Positions 58,025 to 64,000 of a stretch of 64,000 nt of DNA are shown piece after piece. The notes beneath the pieces are model-generated. The model was not told the DNA's origin, searched no databases, and saw nothing but the letters and a program-made list of their open reading frames with translations. The translations under genes and the position numbers were made by a program. Source of the DNA: Tissierellia bacterium (GTDB taxonomy: Bacteria > Bacillota > Clostridia > Tissierellales > Peptoniphilaceae); assembly GCA_012728295.1 (NCBI GenBank), contig JAAYFJ010000012.1, positions 1 through 64,000 on the forward strand, given 5' to 3'. Within the stretch, counting starts at the first letter, position 1. Every line of letters begins with the position of its first letter.

Positions 58025-59312
58025 AACCGTAGGATTTTTGACCTTAGGCTGTAAAGTCAATACTTATGAATCGGATGCTATGGCATCGCTGTTCTCATCA
58101 AAGGGATATCAAGTTGTTGATGGTGCCGAAGGTGCTGATATTTGCATAGTAAATACTTGTACAGTGACTAATTTGTCGGATAGAAAATCTCGTCAAGCCT
58201 TGAGGAAAGTAAAGAAAGATAATCCTGATGCAGTTGTGGTTGCCGCAGGTTGCTATGTTCAAGTGGCATGGGATGAAGTGAAGGATATTCAAGAAGTAGA
58301 TGTTCTTATTGGAAATGCTCAAAAGAGTTCAGTTGTGGAGATAGTGGAATCGTATATTGATTCAAACGGTTCACAAGAATGGGTTGAGAGCAATAATTTA
58401 GATGAATATGATAATTTGAGGATGGATAAGCCTGCTACTACGAGGGCCTTTATTAAAGTTCAAGATGGGTGTCGTCAATTTTGCTCTTATTGCATTATTC
58501 CCTATGCAAGAGGACCGCTGAGAAGCAGAGCCTTAGATGATATTGTAGAAGAGATAATACATTTAACTGAAAATGGGGTTAGAGAAGTCGTTATTTCTGG
58601 CATTCACGTGGCAAGCTATGGAGTGGACTTAAAGGAAGTAGATTGGATTGATTTAGTAGAGGTGGTTGCCAGGGAAACTCCTATTAAGAGAATTAGATTA
58701 AGTTCTATGGAGGCTGGAGGAATAACCATGGATGGACTGAAAAGGCTAGCAGCAACTGGAAAACTATGTGACCACTTCCACCTGAGTCTACAAAGTGGTA
58801 GTGATTCAATTCTCAAGAGAATGAATAGAAAATATACGTCTGACGAGTTCTTGAACAAAATGGATATGATTCGCAGCGTATTCCCCAATGCTGGTTTAAC
58901 TACAGATATCATAGTAGGTTTTCCTGGTGAAACGGAGAAAAACTTCAATGAAACTTTAGAGTTTGTAAAAAGAGCAAAATTTTCTAGACTGCATGTATTC
59001 CCATTTTCTCCAAGAAAAGGTACGCCTGCAGCAAAGATGAGCGAACAGGTGTCTGGGCCAGTTAAAAAGCTTCGTTCAAGGATATTAACTGAAGTTGGAG
59101 ATATTTTAGAAGAACAGTTTATAGAAGACCGTTTAGGATTAAAAGTAAAAGTTTTACCTGAAGAATTATTGGGCAATAATACAGTAATAGGTTATTCCGA
59201 GAATTATATTAGGTGTAAGATTAGCAGTGAAAAAACCATAGATGGTGAAGTGATAAGCGGAGTAATCGTTGGAAGAGAAGGTCAACTGGCGTTGTGTAAT
59301 AGGGAGGGGTAA
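58011..59312 (+). CDS. mtaB: tRNA t6A37 methylthiotransferase MtaB
   Basis: ATG 58011 with GCGAGGT upstream; 433 residues. UPF0004 domain (TLGCKVNTYES, NTCTVTN, AAGCYVQ) holds one [4Fe-4S]; radical SAM motif CRQFCSYC the second; C-terminal TRAM. Converts t6A to ms2t6A on tRNA-Lys. Standard place after rsmE. Confidence 0.95.
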   Translation: MSKDKTVGFLTLGCKVNTYESDAMASLFSSKGYQVVDGAEGADICIVNTCTVTNLSDRKSRQALRKVKKDNPDAVVVAAGCYVQVAWDEVKDIQEVDVLIGNAQKSSVVEIVESYIDSNGSQEWVESNNLDEYDNLRMDKPATTRAFIKVQDGCRQFCSYCIIPYARGPLRSRALDDIVEEIIHLTENGVREVVISGIHVASYGVDLKEVDWIDLVEVVARETPIKRIRLSSMEAGGITMDGLKRLAATGKLCDHFHLSLQSGSDSILKRMNRKYTSDEFLNKMDMIRSVFPNAGLTTDIIVGFPGETEKNFNETLEFVKRAKFSRLHVFPFSPRKGTPAAKMSEQVSGPVKKLRSRILTEVGDILEEQFIEDRLGLKVKVLPEELLGNNTVIGYSENYIRCKISSEKTIDGEVISGVIVGREGQLALCNREG

Positions 59313-59313
59313 A

Positions 59314-59655
59314 ATGAGTGATTGTTTGTTTTGCAAGATAGCAAATAAAGAAATTCCTTCGGAAAAGATTTATGAAGATGATGTGGTTTTCGCTTTTAAG
59401 GACATAGATCCTAAAGCACCTTTCCACGGGCTAGTTATCCCTAAAATGCACTTTCCGTCTGTAAAAGAAATGGATGAGGAAAGGGCGAAGATTGTTGGGC
59501 ACATGGTTATGGTGGGCTCTAGAATAGCCGCTGATCAAGGCTTAGACAATGGGTTTAGAATGGTAATTAACACAGGCGAAGACGGAGGACAAACGGTAGA
59601 TCACTGCCACCTTCATATACTAGGCGGAAGATCTCTACAATGGCCTCCAGGCTAG
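59314..59655 (+). CDS. HIT-family nucleotide hydrolase
   Basis: 113 residues from ATG 59314 (GGGAGGGG upstream). CLFCKIANKEIPSEKIYEDD and triad HCHLHILGGR. Purine nucleoside phosphoramidase/HINT type. The Cys pair in the first segment may bind zinc. Last gene of the chaperone/RNA-modification run. Confidence 0.95.
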   Translation: MSDCLFCKIANKEIPSEKIYEDDVVFAFKDIDPKAPFHGLVIPKMHFPSVKEMDEERAKIVGHMVMVGSRIAADQGLDNGFRMVINTGEDGGQTVDHCHLHILGGRSLQWPPG

Positions 59656-59667
59656 ATTAGAGTAAAA

Positions 59668-59712
59668 GCAACCCTGAAGTCATCAGTTGATGGGCTTCAG
59701 GGTTGTTTGCTT
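59668..59712 (+). terminator. Terminator after the HIT gene
   Basis: GCAACCCTGAAG and CTTCAGGGTTGT arms with a 15-base loop, then TTTGCTT. Confidence 0.85.
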
Positions 59713-59746
59713 ATATGAAAACAATAATTATATAATTATTATGTAG

Positions 59747-60616
59747 TTAAGCACTATCATGGGAGGCGAAGGTTTCAATTAAAAATCTCCCAGTCATAAT
59801 AGATATTAATATGGGAAATAGGTTATTAGCGTACATGGCAAAACCTATAATATATTTAGGGCTAATAAACGTTAGCAGATGAGGAGACTTAATTCCCCAC
59901 ATAGGGAGAGTTCCTAAAAGAAAAAACATAATGGTAGCCACTAGAGGTATCGTGTTTAATGAAAATCTAATGCCTTTAATACAGTTTCCAAGGAAGTAGA
60001 TTAAAGCGCCAAATAATGTATTCCCCAGGACAATCCACTTAATGGAGTCGTAATAGAATTTATTGTAACCCAATTCTTGCACTAGGATAATGCTTTGATA
60101 TCTATGGTATAAGAAAAATATAAACAATGGGATATAGAATAGCACTATATACTTTAATATCGTTTTATGGAGGCTGTAGCACTCTTTGCTATATAGAAAT
60201 GAGACAAACGCCACTAGGCTCAAGGTGGTAAGTATATCTCTTTGGTGATTAATTGCCAGAAGCAGATTAAAAACAAAGGGTTGATTTTCCACAGAGGATG
60301 GGTGAATCTTTAATACATATATTATCCAAGGTAATAATGCCAGTAACAGTGAAATAATAACAGGTATAAAATTGCCTTTATGTAATTTGGGAGTAGAAGT
60401 ATTTCTAAAGAAAATAAATGCGTAGATGACAAAGGTTAGGTCATAGCTGATTCGCAAAATCTTTGCATAAATTGCCTCGCTGTTTTCCAATGGAGAGAAA
60501 AGTCCAGCATAAATCCACTTGGAGAGTAAATAGCGGATTAAACATAAGAAAATAATGATAAAGAGTGAGAATAAATATTTGGATTTTTTGCTATCCATAA
60601 ATCCGGGCAAAGTCAT
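59747..60616 (-). CDS. Unrecognised polytopic membrane protein
   Basis: 289 residues with about eight hydrophobic segments. No family recognised. Conserved-looking polar points inside the membrane region include NHQRD (about 125), YSKECYSLHK and YHRYQS. No kinase, peptidase or transporter motif is evident. ATG 60616 follows AAGGAG, which lies inside the preceding tiny ORF. It ends a minus-strand group with a secreted protein and two tiny ORFs. Confidence 0.75.
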   Translation of the reverse strand: MTLPGFMDSKKSKYLFSLFIIIFLCLIRYLLSKWIYAGLFSPLENSEAIYAKILRISYDLTFVIYAFIFFRNTSTPKLHKGNFIPVIISLLLALLPWIIYVLKIHPSSVENQPFVFNLLLAINHQRDILTTLSLVAFVSFLYSKECYSLHKTILKYIVLFYIPLFIFFLYHRYQSIILVQELGYNKFYYDSIKWIVLGNTLFGALIYFLGNCIKGIRFSLNTIPLVATIMFFLLGTLPMWGIKSPHLLTFISPKYIIGFAMYANNLFPILISIMTGRFLIETFASHDSA

Positions 60617-60731
60617 AATAACTACTCCTTCTTAAAAAATGGTTGAATTTTCGGAGCATCCTATTGTAGAAAATATCCATCAACAAGACAGCCAGCGACA
60701 GTAAAACAATGTTTCTGGTTATTTTTTGCAT
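60591..60731 (-). CDS. 46-residue single-span membrane peptide
   Basis: ATG at 60731 is 4-5 bases after GGGAGGT on the minus strand. The N-terminal half is hydrophobic (RNIVLLSLAVLLMDIF); the C-terminal half is basic and aromatic (LRKFNHFLRRSSYYDFARIYG). The last 26 bases overlap the start of the 289-residue membrane protein, suggesting coupling. Family unknown; a peptide pheromone, toxin or small subunit are conceivable but unproved. Confidence 0.55.
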   Translation of the reverse strand: MQKITRNIVLLSLAVLLMDIFYNRMLRKFNHFLRRSSYYDFARIYG

Positions 60732-60789
60732 GATGACCTCCCAACAGTATTTTAGTATGAACGTAATTTTATTCTAAATAAATACTTTT

Positions 60790-61290
60790 TCAATTAGGAT
60801 AAGCATAGCCACTAGAAGGTGTTCTTGAGACGAAACCATTTCTATCAGCTGTAATGGTCAAAGTATAACGCCCGTGGTTGTCAAGTGGCGAAGTGACATT
60901 TCTTAGTGGGACAGTATGAAAATCTAGCGTAACATAAAAAGTGACAGTCGAACGTGCCCTATCAATTATAGCATAGTTAGATATGACTGTAATATACCCA
61001 TTAAATGAAAATGGGTCTTCAAAACTTAACAAGGCTGCGGTAGGATTAGAAGCGGAAACGATTATATCATTTTCCGGATCGACTACATAGTTTCCTGTCA
61101 CTTTTACAACAGCTTCTTTATAAGCGTAACCATTATCATACATACAAGCAAATGTTGCGTGGACAGATTTATTGATACTTGACCTATCTGACGATTCATC
61201 ATTGGTAAGTACTTGCTCTGCATTAGCATATGCACCGGGAATTAGCATCAGAAGAATCAATATCAATATAGGACATAGATATTTTTTCAT
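60790..61290 (-). CDS. Small secreted protein of unknown family
   Basis: 166 residues. Signal peptide YLCPILILILLMLIPGAYANA, represented as KKYLCPILILILLMLIPG with predicted cut after ANA. Mature part about 140 residues, one cysteine, rich in beta-strand patterns (VKVTGNYVV, YTLTITADRNG). No known domain. AAGGAG precedes ATG 61290. Second ORF of the minus-strand cassette. Confidence 0.75.
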   Translation of the reverse strand: MKKYLCPILILILLMLIPGAYANAEQVLTNDESSDRSSINKSVHATFACMYDNGYAYKEAVVKVTGNYVVDPENDIIVSASNPTAALLSFEDPFSFNGYITVISNYAIIDRARSTVTFYVTLDFHTVPLRNVTSPLDNHGRYTLTITADRNGFVSRTPSSGYAYPN

Positions 61291-61328
61291 AATTACTTCT
61301 CCTTGGATTAAAGTTCCTATTTAGAAGT

Positions 61329-61400
61329 TTATTGTGCACTAGCTACCTCAGCTAATGCACGGTTTAAGTCTCCGTTTTTAAAGCGTTGATAATTATACAT
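61329..61400 (-). CDS. 23-residue leader-like peptide
   Basis: ATG at 61400 lies 8 bases after AAGGAG on the minus strand. The ORF ends in LNRALAEVASAQ. It precedes the secreted-protein gene by 38 bases. No hydrophobic stretch, so not a secretion signal itself. Could be a translated leader or a tiny regulatory peptide. Support is the ribosome site and context only. Confidence 0.4.
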   Translation of the reverse strand: MYNYQRFKNGDLNRALAEVASAQ

Positions 61401-61700
61401 AATTAATTCTCCTTAAATTATGAAGAAAAAACGGTTCTTGTAAGACCTTACCCAAAAAAAACAAAACAAATGGTAGCCATTTTCAACAATTCTCTGTAAT
61501 ATTAATAATTAACTGGCTTTAGCAAATTTCTATAAAGTAAAGATAAAAGTGGAATAATCTTCTTTCTTCTAGGTATACTTTCGATGGGATTGTTATAGTC
61601 GGTATCAGAGGAGAGGATAAAATTAATTGTTAATAATTGGATAATTTGCATTATTACAATAATGTGCACTAGATTCATAGGATTTATTAACAAAAACGTG
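61401..61700. other. Intergenic stretch between divergent cassette and rpsU
   Basis: No gene I can support. A/T-rich. A minus-strand ORF at 61502-61693 has only a TTG start and no ribosome site. Probably holds the promoter of the minus-strand cassette; I could not fix it (TTGAAA near 61485 on the minus strand is the best candidate -35). Confidence 0.4.
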
Positions 61701-61729
61701 TTGCCAACACTAAAGATTTCATGTATAAT
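61701..61729 (+). promoter_or_regulatory. Promoter of rpsU
   Basis: TTGCCA, 17 bases, perfect TATAAT, about 57 bases before the rpsU ATG. Confidence 0.82.
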
Positions 61730-61786
61730 AACTAACGTATACTGAACCAGTATCGAACTCTTATTACAAGAGGGGAGGGTAGTATT

Positions 61787-61966
61787 ATGACTGAGATAAA
61801 GGTTGGCGAAAACGAATCGTTAGATAATGCACTTAAACGATTTAAACGTCAATGTGCCACCTCCGGCGTCTTAAAAGAGGTTCGCAAACGCGAGCACTAT
61901 GAGAAACCGAGTGTGAAAAGAAAAAAGAAATCTGAAGAAGCACGCAAGAAAAGATTCTCTCGATAA
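61787..61966 (+). CDS. rpsU: Ribosomal protein bS21
   Basis: 59 residues: an [14 protein letters not shown] core, then [20 protein letters not shown], represented as [14 protein letters not shown], and a basic C-terminus. 30S protein near the anti-Shine-Dalgarno. AGGGGAGGG lies before the ATG. Conserved neighbour of mtaB and yqeZ/floA in Firmicutes; no yqeY homologue follows here. Confidence 0.95.
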   Translation: MTEIKVGENESLDNALKRFKRQCATSGVLKEVRKREHYEKPSVKRKKKSEEARKKRFSR

Positions 61967-62008
61967 GATAATCTTTAAGATGTGTGTGTTCAGAAACATT
62001 GACACGAG

Positions 62009-62035
62009 AGCCTAGGTATATACCTAGGCTTCATT
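62009..62035 (+). terminator. Terminator between rpsU and nfeD
   Basis: AGCCTAGGTA and TACCTAGGCT arms with a 2-base loop, then TTCATTT. Confidence 0.82.
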
Positions 62036-62050
62036 TGCAAGGAGAATACT

Positions 62051-63346
62051 ATGAAACGATGGGGAATTCTTGTTTGTATATTAGTTGGAATAAGTATATT
62101 TTTTTCGGGTATAATTATATCGGCGAATTCAAACCCAGACGTATACGTAGTTGAATATCATCTCTCCGTAAGTGGAGGGTCAGCTGATTATCTAATAAAA
62201 TCATTGGATGAGGCAGTGGACTCGGGTGCGAAGATGGTGATAATAGATCTTGACACATATGGAGGGTTAGTGGATCAGGCTAAGCGAATTAGCGATGCAT
62301 TGATTTCCTTGCCCATTCCGTCTGTAATCTACATTAATACAAACGCGCAGTCTGCAGGGGTGCTAATCTCAATTAGCGGGGAGGAAATCTACATGTCTCC
62401 CAAGGCTTCCATTGGTTCGGCAGAAACTATTCCAAATGAGGAGAAGGTTTTGTCAATGTGGAAGAGTTGGCTCAGAGGAGTTGCAGAGCAACGTGGCTAT
62501 AATCCTTTGCTGGTTGAGGCAATGGCTGATAAACGAATAGAAATAGAAGGCATCACGAGAAAAGATGAGCTGGTAAACCTAACAGCTAAAGAGGCTGTGG
62601 ATCTAAAATTATCAAGAGGCATTATAGATTCAATTGAGGAGCTTATAGAAGAAAAAGGATACGATGTAGAAAAAGCACATTATGTAAATCCTAGTTTTTT
62701 TAATAGACTTATTTCTTTTTTGAGTTCGCCTAGTATTTTGGTTTTGATGTTTATGCTGGGCACTGGGGCTATGCTCGTTGAAATAGCAGTTCCTGGATTT
62801 GGACTTTTTGGGGTATCGTCTATATTGTTTTATGCGATGTTACTTGTTGGCCTTACCAGAGGAGGTGAGCTGATGACTTTACCAATTGTACTACTTGTCG
62901 TAGGCATAATACTGTTAATTGTCGAGGCGTTTATTCCGGGGTTTGGTATTGCCGGAATTTCCGGGTTGGCTTTGATAGCCTATGCGATATATCGGCTCTT
63001 TGGCTTAACAGTAGGGTTGATTACCGTTTTGGTTATGTTGGTGTTGTTTATTATAATAATATCCATCCTTACAAAAAAGGGAGAAAATAGCGCGATTTTT
63101 AAAAGACTTGGGCTAGGCGTTAAACTTGATGACAAAGGTGGGTATATTCCTCATGGCAAACCAGCAATTGAAGTTGGTGAACATGCACTATCTGCATCTG
63201 AATTAAGACCGACAGGTTATATTAATTATGGGGGAGATAGGTACGATGCCATTGCAGAGGAAGGCTCGTATATTGGCAAAGGCAACGAGGTTGTAGTAAT
63301 ACGCATAGAAGGTGCTAAAATTATAGTCAGGGAGGTTGAAAAATAA
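62051..63346 (+). CDS. Membrane-bound NfeD/YqeZ protein with ClpP-like serine protease domain
   Basis: 431 residues. Signal-like start, ClpP-class domain about 30-190: [19 protein letters not shown] (seen as TYGGLVDQA), [10 protein letters not shown] with nucleophile serine and [11 protein letters not shown]. Then four to five helices and C-terminal NfeD OB domain ([11 protein letters not shown]). Works with flotillin; nfeD-floA pairing is typical (B. subtilis yqeZ-floA). GCAAGGAG before the ATG. Confidence 0.93.
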   Translation: MKRWGILVCILVGISIFFSGIIISANSNPDVYVVEYHLSVSGGSADYLIKSLDEAVDSGAKMVIIDLDTYGGLVDQAKRISDALISLPIPSVIYINTNAQSAGVLISISGEEIYMSPKASIGSAETIPNEEKVLSMWKSWLRGVAEQRGYNPLLVEAMADKRIEIEGITRKDELVNLTAKEAVDLKLSRGIIDSIEELIEEKGYDVEKAHYVNPSFFNRLISFLSSPSILVLMFMLGTGAMLVEIAVPGFGLFGVSSILFYAMLLVGLTRGGELMTLPIVLLVVGIILLIVEAFIPGFGIAGISGLALIAYAIYRLFGLTVGLITVLVMLVLFIIIISILTKKGENSAIFKRLGLGVKLDDKGGYIPHGKPAIEVGEHALSASELRPTGYINYGGDRYDAIAEEGSYIGKGNEVVVIRIEGAKIIVREVEK

Positions 63347-63347
63347 T

Positions 63348-64000
63348 ATGTTTTTTGGAAATGCAATATTAGGTGGCGGACTGACAATTATTATAATAAT
63401 AGGTATTTTTATATTTTTCAGATTTATTCCTATTGGATTGTGGATAACAGCGTTTTTCTCAGGGGTCAGAGTGAGCATTGCAACGCTAATTGGAATGAGA
63501 CTGCGAAGAGTAGCACCGGGCAGGATTGTAAATCCTATGATTAAAGCGACTAAAGCAGGACTTAGCTTGCGTATAGAGAACTTAGAGGCTCACTATTTAG
63601 CAGGAGGTAACGTGAACACTTTAGTGGATGCGTTAATAGCTGCACAAAGAGCAAATATTCCTTTGGAATTTGAGAGAGCGGCAGCTATAGACTTAGCTGG
63701 TCGTAACGTTTTAGAAGCGGTTCAGGTTTCTGTTAACCCTAAAGTAATAGAAACACCAAATATAGCTGCAGTTGCAAAAGATGGTATCGAAGTAATTGTT
63801 AAAGCTAGGGTGACAGTTAGAGCTAATATTGATAGATTAGTTGGTGGTGCTGGAGAAGAAACTATCATTGCACGTGTTGGTGAGGGAATTGTTACCACTG
63901 TTGGTAGTTCTTCAAGTTACAAAGCAGTATTGGAAAACCCGGATTCAATTTCAAAAATGGTTTTAGAAAAAGGCTTAGATTCAGGCACTGCTTTTGAAAT
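63348..64000 (+). CDS. floA: Flotillin-like protein FloA (3'-truncated)
   Basis: ATG 63348, one base after the nfeD stop. First 217 residues present, running off the window. Membrane hairpin [23 protein letters not shown] (seen as [11 protein letters not shown]), SPFH-like region [20 protein letters not shown] (seen as [11 protein letters not shown]), and [19 protein letters not shown] (seen as [10 protein letters not shown]). Organises membrane microdomains. RBS GGGAGG inside nfeD. Confidence 0.95.
   Translation, partial: MFFGNAILGGGLTIIIIIGIFIFFRFIPIGLWITAFFSGVRVSIATLIGMRLRRVAPGRIVNPMIKATKAGLSLRIENLEAHYLAGGNVNTLVDALIAAQRANIPLEFERAAAIDLAGRNVLEAVQVSVNPKVIETPNIAAVAKDGIEVIVKARVTVRANIDRLVGGAGEETIIARVGEGIVTTVGSSSSYKAVLENPDSISKMVLEKGLDSGTAFE

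Noticed and set aside
58616-59176. 186-codon minus-strand ORF inside mtaB
   Set aside because: Antisense shadow of a well-supported radical SAM gene.
61502-61693. 63-codon minus-strand ORF upstream of rpsU with a hydrophobic start
   Set aside because: Only a TTG start, no ribosome site and no similarity recognised. Treated as chance in A/T-rich DNA.
1-64000. rRNA, tRNA, CRISPR array or complete insertion sequence
   Set aside because: No cloverleaf, rRNA core sequence, regularly spaced short repeats or intact transposase was seen on either strand by reading. A tRNAscan or ISfinder search would be decisive.

Overview
The window is low-GC DNA (roughly one third G+C by eye) from a Gram-positive anaerobe, most probably a Clostridia-type Firmicute that ferments amino acids. 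The evidence is an S-layer-homology surface protein, a reductive 2-hydroxyacyl-CoA pathway of the Clostridioides kind, a glycyl-radical enzyme with its activase, a CIRCE-controlled hrcA-grpE-dnaK operon, and gene order matching the Bacillus/Clostridium comEC-holA-rpsT-lepA-hemW-hrcA-grpE-dnaK-dnaJ-prmA-rsmE-mtaB-rpsU-nfeD-floA block. Genus cannot be fixed from sequence alone. I found no rRNA, tRNA or CRISPR array.

Layout. 1-6.3 kb: the 3' part of a giant vWA/Cna-B/SLH adhesin. 6.5-10.5 kb: a DUF218 protein, a NIF3-like small protein, a MATE pump, OsmC and a cysteine-synthase-like enzyme. 10.6-15.5 kb: an accessory island with a decayed serine recombinase, then a lipoprotein beta-propeller, two FtsX-type permeases and an ABC ATPase. 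15.7-20.3 kb (minus strand): aconitase, isocitrate dehydrogenase and citrate synthase, the oxidative half of the TCA cycle leading to 2-oxoglutarate, followed by a DUF1294 protein. 20.5-22.4 kb: zinc-binding lipoprotein, small CxxxC membrane protein, flavodoxin. 22.7-29.2 kb: a strong promoter, a structured leader, then CoA-transferase, dehydratase activator, acyl-CoA dehydrogenase, EtfB, EtfA and a D-2-hydroxyacid dehydrogenase. The two dehydratase subunit genes expected between activator and acyl-CoA dehydrogenase are absent. 29.4-32.1 kb: a phosphoesterase and a tRNA deacylase. 32.3-36.2 kb: a cupin regulator, a frameshifted glycyl-radical enzyme and its intact activase. 36.2-41 kb: MsrAB lipoprotein, YjbQ, bL25, peroxiredoxin, NhaC antiporter. 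41.2-42.4 kb: a degenerate AlaX-like protein. 42.5-59.7 kb: the conserved housekeeping block. 59.7-61.4 kb: a minus-strand cassette of unknown function with two tiny ORFs. 61.7-64 kb: rpsU, nfeD, floA.

How the genes work together. The 22.7-29.2 kb operon would reduce a 2-oxoacid made from an amino acid to the 2-hydroxyacid, activate it as CoA ester, and after dehydration (enzyme not encoded here) reduce the enoyl-CoA with Etf-delivered electrons. The acn-icd-citrate synthase operon supplies 2-oxoglutarate for glutamate synthesis. The chaperone operon is a standard HrcA regulon.

Four reading frames (two within the glycyl-radical enzyme) are broken, and each is restored by adding one base to a homopolymer. 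They are either undercalls in the assembly or real decay or phase variation confined to accessory genes. Points most worth a second look: the missing dehydratase genes and structured leader of the had-type operon, the glycyl-radical enzyme with an unusual NCGCVVP active-site motif, the AlaX-like protein lacking its metal ligands, the cassette at 59.7-61.4 kb, and a perfect 40-bp palindrome upstream of aconitase.
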